A model generated the notes under the pieces. That model was not told the DNA's origin. It saw only the letters and a program-made list of their open reading frames with translations, and did not search any database. A stretch of DNA of 64,000 nucleotides from Silanimonas sp. (GTDB lineage: Bacteria > Pseudomonadota > Gammaproteobacteria > Xanthomonadales > Xanthomonadaceae), in contig JAGXTI010000031.1 in assembly GCA_018334015.1 (NCBI GenBank), forward strand, positions 1 to 64,000. The letters are read 5' to 3'. Shown here in pieces: positions 33,101-43,011 of this stretch (positions are counted from its first letter, which is position 1; every line of letters starts with the position of its first letter). Made by a program: the position numbers and the translations under genes.

Positions 33101-33455
33101 GTATGCCGTCCATCGAGTCGGGGATGGTGCCCGAGACGGTGCAGTTGATCGTGCTGGTGGCCGGCTTGTGCTCGAGCGCACCGGCATTGCTGGTGATGCG
33201 ACCGGCCGGGATGGCGCCACGGCGCAGCGCCCAGAGGAAACGCTCGTGCCAGTACCTCTGCTTCTCGGCGCTCGGCTCGGCCTGGGCCAAGGCCTTGGCG
33301 ACGCGCTTGTAGGTGGCATCGATGTCGGCATCGACCGGCTCGCCCTTCTTGGTCTTGAGGCGGTATTTTTTGTCCCAGATGTCCTGCGATGCCGGCTGCA
33401 TCGGGATTTCCACCGGACTCTCCGTCCTGACCGCCTCGAGACGTGCCGTGCTCAT
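30180..33455 (-). CDS. nrdJ: Adenosylcobalamin-dependent ribonucleotide reductase, large part (NrdJa), with intein
   Basis: 1091 residues as encoded; 716 after removing the intein (residues 324-698). The N-extein has RRGAIPAGRITSNAGALEHK, TINCTVSGTIPDSMDGI (active-site Cys), GCGIGYEFSTLRPRGA and SSAGGRRGAQMGTFEISHPD. The C-extein starts with the catalytic CGEQPLPPYGACLLGSVNL and continues with HGMGFLGLGS, IAPTGTISLSLANNASNGIE and KGCTTFR. It reduces ribonucleoside diphosphates using a thiyl radical made from coenzyme B12, with or without oxygen. Its partner, NrdJb, is downstream. Two NrdR-box-like palindromes lie 42-88 bp upstream. Confidence 0.96.
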   Translation of the reverse strand: MSTARLEAVRTESPVEIPMQPASQDIWDKKYRLKTKKGEPVDADIDATYKRVAKALAQAEPSAEKQRYWHERFLWALRRGAIPAGRITSNAGALEHKPATSTINCTVSGTIPDSMDGILEKVHEAGLTLKAGCGIGYEFSTLRPRGAFVAGAGAYTSGPLSFMDIYDKMCFTVSSAGGRRGAQMGTFEISHPDVKEFIKAKREDGRLRQFNLSLLITDEFMAAVEADAEWPLVFPISIKEQGEVDLADAKQVVWRDWPNTEGYVTRDDGRVACRIYQQVRARGLWDMIMTSTYDFAEPGFILIDRVNEMNNNWWCEAIRATNPCVTADTRLATQFGIVPIGELCASAVPLQATVDMRTLDEAAKGAATRPAKPAFMTAASAPVYRVRTEDGYAIKATEWHDFYTERGKIKLRDLQVGDRLLVQSGKGQFGSEGSEDLGLLLGLITGDGHFTNRGKGQEAVVVTLWGEDRALADRVAAYINTLIAHASMRTAREYSVAPVAVPQRNQVFIRSVMLARLLEHYGFAGNSKLRVPEVIWRGSEICVRAYLRALFQTDGTVNISSSGKSCSVRLASSEESLLQDVQVLLANFGVFCRIRKRRDARLKMLPDGHGGEREYPCAAQYELIIDGESREQFMREIGFLMPAKSEKYAAWVKDKVLRKTQRFASRIGSIEYVGEEAVFDTTQPDHNSVVFNGLVTGQCGEQPLPPYGACLLGSVNLTKFVRDPFTEKARFDWEEYKEVVRVFTRMLDNVVEVNGLPLSQQREEILRKRRHGMGFLGLGSTLTLLRMKYGSPESCQFTEAVSREMALAGWEVALALAEEKGPAPIMDEDFTVTAEMLRKRPEMATDGFKVGDAIKGRVLHARYSRYMQRVASVAPDLVQKLAEQGARFTHHSSIAPTGTISLSLANNASNGIEPSFAHHYSRNIIREGRKSKEKVDVFSFELLAYRELVNPNAMPYSEDPEARLPDYFIAADEVSPKEHVDIQAASQLWIDSSISKTANVPTDFPYEDFKDIYRYAHTMGLKGCTTFRFNPAAFQGVLVKEKDLENTTYRFELEDGSVVEAKGNEQIEYDGEMHTAANLFDALKEGYYGKF
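31362..32486 (-). other. Intein (375 aa) with LAGLIDADG homing endonuclease, inserted in nrdJ
   Basis: It begins at Cys324 (CVTADTRLATQFGIVPIGEL, block A) and has the block B Thr-x-x-His in IKATEWHDFY. Two LAGLIDADG motifs follow (LGLLLGLITGDGHFT and VRAYLRALFQTDG). Block F is EAVFDTTQPDHNSVVFNG, and the end is LVTGQ followed by extein Cys699. Removing it restores ATNP-CGEQPLPPYGAC exactly. The last intein residue is Gln and the penultimate is Gly, not the usual His-Asn; Gln-ending inteins are known to splice by Gln cyclisation. Base composition is visibly less GC-rich than the exteins. Confidence 0.93.
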
Positions 33456-33496
33456 GCCCTGAATTCTCCCTGTTGCCGCCCCTTACGGGCGATTCA

Positions 33497-33543
33497 GCCC
33501 CAAATCTTGGGGCGACTCCCCGCCACAACCCCAAGATGTTGGG
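33497..33543. promoter_or_regulatory. Tandem NrdR-box-like palindromes upstream of nrdJ
   Basis: GCCCCAAATCTTGGGGC (33497-33513) and CCCAAGATGTTGGG (33530-33543) are palindromes whose centres are about 31.5 bp apart. Paired 16-bp boxes three helical turns apart are the hallmark of NrdR sites before ribonucleotide reductase genes. The C/G-rich arms differ from the E. coli type but keep the central A/T step. No other regulator is known with this spacing at nrd genes. Confidence 0.65.
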
Positions 33544-33662
33544 AGCGGCGAGCCGAAACGGTACGCCGCGACCCGGGGTCTGTCAACCTGGCTTCAACAC
33601 CGCGAATCCGCCACGCAAGCGATTGTTTTACAATGGCTTTCCGGCCCGAAAACGCTGATCGC

Positions 33663-35033
33663 ATGCGCCCCATCACCCTCACCGCCGCCCTGTTCGCCAG
33701 CCTGCTCGCCGCATCCCTCGGGCCGGGCCTGGCCGGGGCCGCCGTGCCCGCCACCGCTGCCACCCCGTCGCTGGCACCGATGCTGGAGAACGTGACCCCG
33801 GCGGTGGTGAACATCTACACCCGCCAGGTGGTCGAGGTGCAGAGCCCGCTGGCCGCCGACCCGATCTTCCGGCACTTCTTCGGCATGCCGCTTGCCCCGC
33901 AACGCCGCGAGTCGCAGTCGCTGGGCTCGGGGGTGATCGTCGATGCCGAACGCGGCCATGTGCTGACCAACCACCACGTGGTCGAGAACGCCACCACGGT
34001 GAGCGTGCAACTGCACGACGGCCGCACCGTGAGCGCCGAGTTCATCGGCAGCGACCCGGCCACCGACATCGCCCTGATCCGCATCCCCGTGCAGAACCTG
34101 CGCGCCTTGGCGCTGGCCGATTCCGAGCGGCTGCGGGTCGGTGATTTCGTGGTGGCGGTGGGCAATCCCTTCGGCCTCGGCCAGACGGTGACCTCGGGCA
34201 TCGTCTCGGCGGTCGGTCGCAGCGGGCTCACCGGCCTTGGCTTCCAGAACTTCATCCAGACCGACGCCTCGATCAACCCCGGCAATTCCGGCGGCGCGCT
34301 GGTCAACCTGCGCGGCGAGCTGGTCGGCATCAACACCGCGAGCTTCAACCCGCGCGGCTCGGCGGCCGGCAACATCGGCCTCGGCTTCGCCATTCCCTCC
34401 AACCTCGCCCGCGAGGTGATGCGGCAACTGCTGGTCTACGGCGAGGTCCGGCGCGGCTCACTGGGCGTCGAACTGGCCGATCTGATGCCGCGCTTCGCCG
34501 AGGAACTGGGCGTGCCCGCCAACACCCGTGGCGCCATCGTCACCCGTGTCTACCGCAACGCGCCGGGCGAAGCCGCCGGCCTGCGACCGGGCGATGTGGT
34601 GACCGCCATCGACGGCCGTCGCGTCGAGAACGCGCAGGCCCTGCGCAATGTCGAGGGCCTGCTGCCGGTGAACCAGCCGGTGGCGCTCTCGGTGCAGCGC
34701 GGGGCACAGACCCTCGCCCTGCGCGCCACCCTGCGCGAGCAGCCCCGGCAATTGCCCGGGACCGACATCGACCCCCGGCTCGGCGGGGCGCTGGTCGGCG
34801 AGATGGCGGCACGCCAGCGCGAGGCCGGCGCCCGCGGCGTGATGGTGGTCGAGGTGGATCCGCGCTCGCGTGCCGGCCAGGCCGGCCTGCGCGCCGGCGA
34901 TCGCATCCTTGGCATCAATGGCCGCCGCGTCGAGAACCTCAACGCCCTGCGTGCCGCGCTGGCCAGTCCGCCGCCGCGGCTCGTGCTCACCGTGCAGCGT
35001 GGGGCGCAACAGGGCGAACTGGAACTGCGCTGA
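33663..35033 (+). CDS. Periplasmic HtrA/Deg serine protease with two PDZ domains
   Basis: 456 residues from the ATG at 33663; a start 10 codons earlier (33633) is possible. A signal peptide (LTAALFASLLAASLGPGLAG) leads to a trypsin-like domain with His in LTNHHVVENA, Asp in SDPATDIALIRI and Ser in INPGNSGGALVNLRG. Two PDZ domains follow (GSLGVELADLM with APGEAAGLRPGDVVTAIDGR; GVMVVEVDPRSRAGQAGLRA with GDRILGINGR). It degrades or refolds damaged envelope proteins. A TACAAT at 33629-33634 about 28 nt upstream may be its -10. Confidence 0.93.
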   Translation: MRPITLTAALFASLLAASLGPGLAGAAVPATAATPSLAPMLENVTPAVVNIYTRQVVEVQSPLAADPIFRHFFGMPLAPQRRESQSLGSGVIVDAERGHVLTNHHVVENATTVSVQLHDGRTVSAEFIGSDPATDIALIRIPVQNLRALALADSERLRVGDFVVAVGNPFGLGQTVTSGIVSAVGRSGLTGLGFQNFIQTDASINPGNSGGALVNLRGELVGINTASFNPRGSAAGNIGLGFAIPSNLAREVMRQLLVYGEVRRGSLGVELADLMPRFAEELGVPANTRGAIVTRVYRNAPGEAAGLRPGDVVTAIDGRRVENAQALRNVEGLLPVNQPVALSVQRGAQTLALRATLREQPRQLPGTDIDPRLGGALVGEMAARQREAGARGVMVVEVDPRSRAGQAGLRAGDRILGINGRRVENLNALRAALASPPPRLVLTVQRGAQQGELELR

Positions 35034-35068
35034 CGCGCCCGATGCGGCGTTGATGCGATGCTGCACGG

Positions 35069-35815
35069 ATGCCCACGACCTTACGCGCCATCAGCTTCGA
35101 TCTCGACGACACCCTGTGGCCGATCCGGCCGGTGATCGAACGCGCCGAAACCGCCCTGCACGCCTACCTCGACGCGCACTGCCCACGCACCGCGCAGGCC
35201 TTCCCGCCGGCCCGCCTGCGCGCCCTGCGCGAGCAGGTGGCGCAGGCGCACCCGGAGTTCGCCCACGATTTCGGCCGGCAACGCCTGATCAGCCTGGAGC
35301 AGGCGCTGATCGAAAGCGGCGAGGACCCGGCCCATGCCCAACCGGCCTTCGAGGCCCTCTACCTCGAACGCAACCGCGTCGACTTCTACGCCGATGCCCT
35401 GCCGGCGCTCGAGGCGCTGGGTGCACGGCTGCCGCTCGCCGCCCTCACCAACGGCAACGCCGACCTCGACCGCATCGGCATCGCCGGGCGTTTCGCCGTG
35501 GTGGTGGCGGCCCGCGATTTCGGCCTGGCCAAGCCGCACCCGGCCATCTTCGCGCACACCGTGGCGCGGCTTGGCCTCGCACCGGAGGCGGTGCTGCATG
35601 TCGGCGATGACCCCTGGTTGGATGTGGCGGGCGCGGCCCGCGCCGGCCTGCGCAGCTGCTGGCTGAACCGCGAGGGCCAGGCTTGGCCGGCCGAGCTGCC
35701 GCCGCCCGATCTCGAAGTGGCCGACCTGACGGCGTTGGTGGCCGCCTTCGATACCGGTGGCGCCTTCGTGGCCGCACGGCTGGAGCAGCCCGGCGAAGCC
35801 GCTACACTCGTTTGA
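35069..35815 (+). CDS. HAD-superfamily phosphatase, YigB/YjjG-like
   Basis: 248 residues. Motif I is AISFDLDDTLWPIRPVI, motif II is LAALTNGNADLD, the motif III Lys is in ARDFGLAKPHPAIFAH and motif IV is VLHVGDDPWLDVAGAARAG. The cap lies between motifs I and II, and the length and cap match HAD IA phosphatases such as E. coli YigB, which dephosphorylates a riboflavin precursor and FMN. The substrate here is inferred only. It follows the HtrA gene by 35 bp and precedes the aminopeptidase by 45 bp, all on one strand. Confidence 0.87.
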   Translation: MPTTLRAISFDLDDTLWPIRPVIERAETALHAYLDAHCPRTAQAFPPARLRALREQVAQAHPEFAHDFGRQRLISLEQALIESGEDPAHAQPAFEALYLERNRVDFYADALPALEALGARLPLAALTNGNADLDRIGIAGRFAVVVAARDFGLAKPHPAIFAHTVARLGLAPEAVLHVGDDPWLDVAGAARAGLRSCWLNREGQAWPAELPPPDLEVADLTALVAAFDTGGAFVAARLEQPGEAATLV

Positions 35816-35860
35816 TGGCCGGTGCTTGCCGACCCCCCACTTCGCGCCACGAGCCCGCCC

Positions 35861-37249
35861 ATGCCGCTTCCCGCCTGTTTTGTCCCGGCCGATGCGCCGG
35901 CCCTGCCGCTCCACACGCTCGATGCCGCGAGCTATGCCGGCTGGCGCGAGGCCCAGCCCGCGCCCTGGCGCGCTTGGCTGGACGCGCACGGCTTCAAGGG
36001 CGATCCCGGCAGCCAGCTCGTGATCCCCGGCGAGAACGGCGCACCGGCTGCCGCCGTGGCCGGCCTTGGCGACCCGGCCGATCCGGCGAGCCTCGGGCAT
36101 CTTCCGCTGCTGCTGCCACCGCTCGCCTTCCGCCTCGCCGTCGGCAGCCCGGTGGCGGTCGCGCCGGATCGCGCCCTGCTCGGCTGGGGGCTTGGGGCCT
36201 ACAAGTTCGGCCGCTACCTGAAACCGCCCAAGCCGACCGCCGCGCTCGCCATCGATGCCAGCGCGCAGATCGAGGCGCTGGCCGTGCTGGCGGCTTCGCT
36301 GCAGGTGCGTGATCTGGTCAACACGCCGACCGAACACATGGGCCCGGACGAGCTGGAAGCCCTCGTGCGGGAACTCGCGCAGGCCCACGGCGGTGGCTTC
36401 CGCTGCGTGCGCGGGGCCGAGCTGCTGACCCAGAATTTTCCGGCCATCCACGCGGTCGGCCGCGCCAGCCATCGTGCGCCGCGCCTGATCGAACTCACGC
36501 ACGGCGACCTGTCGCTGCCGCACCTCGTCATCGTCGGCAAGGGTGTCTGCTTCGACACCGGTGGTCTCGACGTCAAGCCAGCCGAAGGCATGCGCCACAT
36601 GAAAAAAGACATGGGCGGCGCCGCACACGCCATCGCGCTGGCGCGGCTGGTGCTGGAGCGGCGTCTGCCGGTGCGGCTCAGCCTGCTGGTGCCGGCCGTC
36701 GAGAACGCGCTCGGCCCCGAGGCCTACCGGCCGGGCGAGGTCATCGCCACCCGCGCCGGTCTTTCGGTCGAGATCGACAACACCGACGCCGAAGGCCGGG
36801 TGATCCTCTGCGACGCGCTCAGTTACGCCGCCGAGCAGAAGCCGGCTTTGCTGATGGATTTCGCCACGCTCACCGGGGCCGCGCGCATCGCTCTGGGCCC
36901 CGATCTGCCGGCGCTGTTCAGCAACCGCGACGCGCTCGCCACCGCCTACCTCGACGCCGGTGCGGAGCAACGCGACCCGCTGTGGCGCATGCCGCTGTGG
37001 CGGCCTTACCTCAGCTACCTCAAATCGGGCATCGCCGAGCTCGCCAACGCCGGTCCCTCGCGGATGGCCGGCTGCGTCACCGCCGCGCTGTACCTCGAAC
37101 GCTTCGTCCCCGACGGCCAGGCCTGGACGCACGTCGATGTCTACAGCTGGAACGACGCCGACCGTCCCGGCAAACCGGCCGGTGGCGAGGCGCAGGGCCT
37201 GCGTGCGGCCTGGGGCTTCCTCAAAGCGCACTTTGCCGCCGACTCTTGA
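35861..37249 (+). CDS. Leucyl aminopeptidase family protein (M17)
   Basis: 462 residues from the ATG at 35861. Metal- and substrate-binding residues of M17 enzymes are all present: IVGKGVCFDTGGLDVKP (Lys, Asp), HMKKDMGGAAHAIALA (Lys, Asp), the family signature NTDAEGRVILCDAL (Asp, Glu, catalytic Arg) and LTGAARIALG. The N-terminal domain is shorter than in PepA, as in the PepB-like group. It releases N-terminal residues from peptides in the cytosol. The frame upstream of 35861 (from 35822) reads through the spacer and is not used. Confidence 0.93.
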   Translation: MPLPACFVPADAPALPLHTLDAASYAGWREAQPAPWRAWLDAHGFKGDPGSQLVIPGENGAPAAAVAGLGDPADPASLGHLPLLLPPLAFRLAVGSPVAVAPDRALLGWGLGAYKFGRYLKPPKPTAALAIDASAQIEALAVLAASLQVRDLVNTPTEHMGPDELEALVRELAQAHGGGFRCVRGAELLTQNFPAIHAVGRASHRAPRLIELTHGDLSLPHLVIVGKGVCFDTGGLDVKPAEGMRHMKKDMGGAAHAIALARLVLERRLPVRLSLLVPAVENALGPEAYRPGEVIATRAGLSVEIDNTDAEGRVILCDALSYAAEQKPALLMDFATLTGAARIALGPDLPALFSNRDALATAYLDAGAEQRDPLWRMPLWRPYLSYLKSGIAELANAGPSRMAGCVTAALYLERFVPDGQAWTHVDVYSWNDADRPGKPAGGEAQGLRAAWGFLKAHFAADS

Positions 37250-37278
37250 GCCACCACAGACCGGGGATCAGGCCAGCC

Positions 37279-37362
37279 ATGCGCGTCCAGGAACTGCTCG
37301 AACAGGCCAGCCAGCTGCCCTCGATCCCCAAGCTGGTGCAGGACCTGCTGCGCGGGTGCTGA
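37279..37362 (+). pseudogene. Truncated 5' end of an HDOD-domain signalling gene
   Basis: An ATG-to-TGA frame of 27 codons, MRVQELLEQASQLPSIPKLV followed by QDLLRGC, matches the very start of HDOD signal-transduction proteins (x-LLEQ-x-x-LPSIPK-VV-x-x-L). The sequence then departs abruptly and meets the convergent TlpA gene 6 bp later. No other part of an HDOD gene is visible nearby. I read it as a relic left by a deletion; a functional 27-residue peptide is much less likely. Confidence 0.55.
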
Positions 37363-37368
37363 AGCCGC

Positions 37369-37947
37369 TCAGCCGGCTCCGGCCGCGGCGATCACCCCGA
37401 GGATGTCGGCGCCGGTCATCGGGCCGAGGAACTCGTGCGCCACCTTGCCGCTGGGGTCGAGCAGCACGGTGTAGGGCAGGCCGCGCGGGGTCTTGAAATC
37501 GGCCGGCGGGTTGAACACATCGACGATGGCAACCGGGTACTCCGGGCGCGCCCTCTCGGCGTAGAACCGGCGCAACGCTTCGGGCGTGATCTCCTCGTAG
37601 GCGAGGCCGATCACCACGATGTCCTCGCGGGCGGCGTCGAGCGCGTTGAGGTCGGGGATCTTGGAGATGCAGGTTGCGCACCAGGTCGCCCAGAAATTGA
37701 CCACCACCCAGCGGCCGCGCTGCTCGGCGACATCGAACACACCGTGGTCGAGGGTCTCGACCCGCAGACCCGGCCGCTCCGGCCGGGAGGCATCGCCGGC
37801 GGCGGCCGGGGCAGTCGTGGCCGCGGCGGCGGCGGGCGGTGCGGCCTGCTCCGGCGTGCCGGCGCCGGGGGGGGTGGCCTCCTCCGGGGCGCAGGCGGCC
37901 AGCAGCAGCAACACGGGCAGGATCAGGGCGGAGCGCAGTCGGGTCAT
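37369..37947 (-). CDS. TlpA-like thioredoxin lipoprotein
   Basis: 192 residues from the ATG at 37947. A lipoprotein signal (LILPVLLLLAACAPEE) is followed by an Ala/Pro linker and a thioredoxin fold with the redox site WVVVNFWATWCATCISKIPD (Cys-Ala-Thr-Cys) and the cis-Pro region RGLPYTVLLDPSG. It is anchored in the envelope and probably reduces disulfides in apo-cytochromes c or copper proteins, as TlpA relatives do. It overlaps the upstream YihY-like gene by 4 bp. Confidence 0.9.
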   Translation of the reverse strand: MTRLRSALILPVLLLLAACAPEEATPPGAGTPEQAAPPAAAAATTAPAAAGDASRPERPGLRVETLDHGVFDVAEQRGRWVVVNFWATWCATCISKIPDLNALDAAREDIVVIGLAYEEITPEALRRFYAERARPEYPVAIVDVFNPPADFKTPRGLPYTVLLDPSGKVAHEFLGPMTGADILGVIAAAGAG

Positions 37948-39185
37948 GCGGAGGGATCCGGTCGAGGGCAGAGGCATTCGGCCACAGAGCGTTGCAGGGC
38001 GACGTCAAGGGCCTGCCGCAGATGCCGCAGCGCGGCCAGCGCGGCCCGGCCGATCGCGTCCTCGGCGGCGGGCAGCGGCAGGTCGAGGGCGGGCACGCGC
38101 AACCCCATGTTCTCATGCAGTTCTCGCAGCGGCACGCCGGCCAGATCGCGCACCGGCGACCAGCGACCGTCCTCGCTGCGGCGGGCGATGTCGAGGCCGG
38201 CCAAGCCCTCCAGCAAGCGTTGGCAGAGCTCGTCGGTAAGCGCCGGCTCCAGCCTGCGCAGGGTTTCGGCATCCAAGCCCCGGCCATCGCGACGGCTCGC
38301 CTCCAGCCGTGCCAAGAGGCGCAGGCAGGCGTACAGCTCGGCCCCCGGCGGCAGCCGTTGCGCGCGGGGCTGGTAACGGAAGGCTCCGAGCGAGGCCGCC
38401 AACGAAGCCCCGAGCAGCACCACCACCCAGCTCAACCAGACCCAGGCCAAGAAGATCGGGATCAGGGCCAGCGCGCCGTAGAGCTCTTCGAAACTGGTGT
38501 TGCGCAGGTAGGCGGTGAAACCGGCCTTGGCGGCCTCGAACAGCAGGGCGGCGAGCAGGCCACCGGCCAAGGCGAAACGCAGCGGCACCGGGCGGTTGGG
38601 CACCAGCCGGTAGGCGGCGCTGAAGACCAGAAAAGCGAGCAGACCGGGCATCAGGGCAAGGCCACCGGCAGTGTCGGTGCCGAACAGCCAGAGGCTCGCC
38701 GCCAGACTGGCCGCGGCCAGCAGCGCGCCGAAGGTCAGCACCGTCCAATACACCAGCAGCCGCCACAGCGTGCTGCGCGGGCGGCGCACCCGCCAGATCC
38801 GGTCGAAGGTGCGCTCGATCGCCAGCAGGGTCAGCAGCAACGAGGCCAGCAGCACGGCCAGCCCGGTCAAGGGCAGTTGCCGGGCGCTGGCCGCGAGGTC
38901 CTGCAGGCTGCCGGCCACGGCCTGGGCGGCGGTCGGTACGAAGTTGGCGAACACCAGATCGAGCAGGCGAAGGGTCCAGGCGTCGAACACCGGGAAGACC
39001 GCGAGCACGGCGAACAGCACGGCCGACAGCGGCACCAGAGCAAAGACCGTGGTGTAGGCCAGGGCACCGGCCGATTCGAAGCAGCGGTCGTCGATGAAGC
39101 GCCGCAGCAGAAAACGCGCGAAGGTGGTGGCGCGGTCGGTGTCGATACGCCCGGACCAGCGGCGGAGAAGGGTCGGCAAGGCCAT
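37944..39185 (-). CDS. YihY/BrkB-family inner membrane protein
   Basis: 413 residues from the ATG at 39185. Six hydrophobic segments lie in the first 290 residues, with family motifs CFESAGALAYTTVFALVPL, LLTLLAIERTFDRIWRV and TSFEELYGALALIPIFLAWV. A soluble helical tail of about 120 residues follows. The old name ribonuclease BN is wrong for this family; its role is unclear. A TAGGCT 7 nt before the ATG (39198-39193) is a possible -10. It is coupled to the TlpA-like gene by a 4-bp overlap. Confidence 0.9.
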   Translation of the reverse strand: MALPTLLRRWSGRIDTDRATTFARFLLRRFIDDRCFESAGALAYTTVFALVPLSAVLFAVLAVFPVFDAWTLRLLDLVFANFVPTAAQAVAGSLQDLAASARQLPLTGLAVLLASLLLTLLAIERTFDRIWRVRRPRSTLWRLLVYWTVLTFGALLAAASLAASLWLFGTDTAGGLALMPGLLAFLVFSAAYRLVPNRPVPLRFALAGGLLAALLFEAAKAGFTAYLRNTSFEELYGALALIPIFLAWVWLSWVVVLLGASLAASLGAFRYQPRAQRLPPGAELYACLRLLARLEASRRDGRGLDAETLRRLEPALTDELCQRLLEGLAGLDIARRSEDGRWSPVRDLAGVPLRELHENMGLRVPALDLPLPAAEDAIGRAALAALRHLRQALDVALQRSVAECLCPRPDPSA

Positions 39186-39238
39186 GGCCCGAAGCCTAAC
39201 GCACGGCCGCCATGCCCGGATCACGCGGCTTCCGGTAG

Positions 39239-39873
<635 letters not shown>

Positions 39874-39874
<1 letters not shown>

Positions 39875-40245
39875 TGCGTGCGGCCACGGCCCTGCTGGTG
39901 TTCGCCCTGCTCGGCCTGCAGCCGGTCTGGTACCTGTGGCTGGCCGCGCCGCAGGTGCTGCCGCCGATGTTCGCCACCGTGCTGATGATGCTGCCGATTC
40001 TGCCGGCAGCATTGCTGTTGCTGCTGCGCCGACCCAGTGCCGGGCTCTGGGCCGGCATCGCCGCGCTGTTCTACTTCAGCCACGGGGTGATGGAAGCCTG
40101 GGCCAACCCGGCGGTGCGCGGCCTTGCGCTGCTCGAAGCGGCTCTGGCCGTGGCCCTGGTGTTCACCGTGAGCTGGCCGGGCCTGGTGGCGCGGCGCCGG
40201 GGCGCCAAGCTCGCGGCGGGCCACGGCCCAGACGGCCAGCGCTAG
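39874..40245 (+). CDS. DUF2069 membrane protein
   Basis: 123 residues with four hydrophobic segments: TALLVFALLGLQPVWYLWLA, FATVLMMLPILPAALLLLL, GLWAGIAALFYFSHGVMEAW, and LEAALAVALVFTVSWPGLV. FFSHGVMEAW-like sequence is the family landmark. It commonly follows wrbA in Xanthomonas-like genomes, as here; the function is unknown. The longer upstream frame is the wrbA gene in another reading frame. Confidence 0.85.
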
Positions 40246-40274
40246 ACTGCCGTCCCCACCCGCAAGGTCCTGGC

Positions 40275-40760
40275 ATGGACGAACTGCTCGTTGTCTCCAC
40301 CGGCGGCACCATCGACAAGATCTATTTCGACGACAAGTCGGATTACCAGGTCGGCGAGCCGCAGATCGGCAGCATCCTGCGCGAACTGGGCGTGGCCTTC
40401 CGCTTCACCGTGGTGCCGGCCCTGCGCAAGGACAGCCTGCACCTCAGCGACGAGGACCGGGCGCTGGTGCGGGCGCTGATCGCCGCCCAGCCGCAACGCC
40501 ATGTGCTGGTGACCCACGGCACCGACACCATGGTGGAGACCGCACGGGTGCTGGCCGATCTGCCGGGCAAGACCATCGTGCTGACCGGCGCGCTGAACCC
40601 GGCCCGTTTCCGCGGCTCGGACGCCGAGTTCAACATCGGCTGCGCGGTTGGCGCGGTGCAGGCCCTGCCGCCGGGCGCCTACATCGCGATGAACGGCCGG
40701 GTCTGGGACCCGGCCAAGGTGCGCAAGAACGCCGCCGCCAACCGCTTCGAGGCGCTCTGA
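40275..40760 (+). CDS. Short asparaginase-domain protein
   Basis: 161 residues, about half the length of a full asparaginase. Both N-terminal catalytic Thr motifs are present: VVSTGGTIDKIYF and VLVTHGTDTMVETARVLA, with the Lys-containing IVLTGALNPARFRGSDAEFN. The C-terminal dimerisation domain is absent and the frame ends cleanly at a strong terminator, so it looks like a genuine short family member rather than a truncation. Hydrolysis of asparagine or a related amide is possible but unproven. Confidence 0.87.
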   Translation: MDELLVVSTGGTIDKIYFDDKSDYQVGEPQIGSILRELGVAFRFTVVPALRKDSLHLSDEDRALVRALIAAQPQRHVLVTHGTDTMVETARVLADLPGKTIVLTGALNPARFRGSDAEFNIGCAVGAVQALPPGAYIAMNGRVWDPAKVRKNAAANRFEAL

Positions 40761-40761
40761 G

Positions 40762-40787
40762 GGCCCGCGCCAAAGGCGCGGGCCTTT
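40762..40787 (+). terminator. Rho-independent terminator after the asparaginase gene
   Basis: GGCCCGCGCC (40762-40771), loop AAA, GGCGCGGGCC (40775-40784) and TTT form a perfect 10-bp stem. The gene on the other strand ends 17 bp further on, so it may serve both. Confidence 0.8.
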
Positions 40788-40803
40788 GCCGCACATCCCG
40801 GGT

Positions 40804-42576
<1,773 letters not shown>

Positions 42577-43011
42577 GAATGGGTTCCCCTGAAAAGTTGG
42601 ATGGCGATGGGCCGGTGTGGCGGGCCCCTGCCCGCAGCGTCCTTGGGATGGTGCTCATGCCGGCCCCGGCACCGGACCCGCACGAGCGGCGCCGGCCCTC
42701 CCCTGAAAGGTCGGCGTCTCGCGTCGTGCGGGGTGTCCGGGACGGGGGTGGTCCGGCGCGTCACACGCCGGTCACGAGACCGAGAGGAAACCGTCGCAAA
42801 GGTTCCATCAAGCAACTGTTGCGAAACGAAACTCAAAGCCCGTCGGTTCCAAGGCCTGTCGCCCAACCGCCGCGCTGGAACTCCCGCACGGTGGCGGTAC
42901 GCGGCGGCGTTTGCGCGGATTGATCGACGTCAAATCCGGCGTTGACCGCGGTCAACGAGGCCGGTTCATGCAGCACTCACACTCACGGCGTCCTCCCGAC
43001 GAGCTGACGCC
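42577..43011. other. Divergent intergenic region upstream of the cbb3 cluster
   Basis: 435 bp without a convincing gene. Its right end carries the two FNR/Anr-like boxes (42920-42955). The left and middle parts show nothing beyond GC-rich sequence and short shadow frames; the protease promoter should lie near 42590-42650. Confidence 0.5.
42920..42955 (+). promoter_or_regulatory. Two FNR/Anr-like boxes before ccoN
   Basis: TTGATCGACGTCAA (42920-42933) differs at one base from the FNR consensus TTGAT-N4-ATCAA. TTGACCGCGGTCAA (42942-42955) is a perfect palindrome with one change in each half. Their centres are 22 bp apart, about two helical turns, and 79 and 57 bp... upstream of the ccoN ATG. 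An fnr gene lies 10 kb downstream. Low-oxygen activation of the oxidase is the expected result. Confidence 0.65.

Noticed and set aside
33456-33662. Cobalamin riboswitch upstream of B12-dependent nrdJ
   Set aside because: The region is short and filled by the NrdR-like boxes; no B12-box-like conserved core was seen.
32001-33662. N-terminal 554-codon extension of the HtrA frame
   Set aside because: It is antisense to nrdJ; the signal peptide at 33663 marks the true start.
35081-37231. 716-codon minus-strand frame opposite the HAD and aminopeptidase genes
   Set aside because: Antisense shadow with biased composition and no recognisable domain.
40275-40760. Truncated asparaginase pseudogene
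   Set aside because: Short family members of about 160 residues exist, both catalytic Thr motifs are intact and a clean terminator follows.
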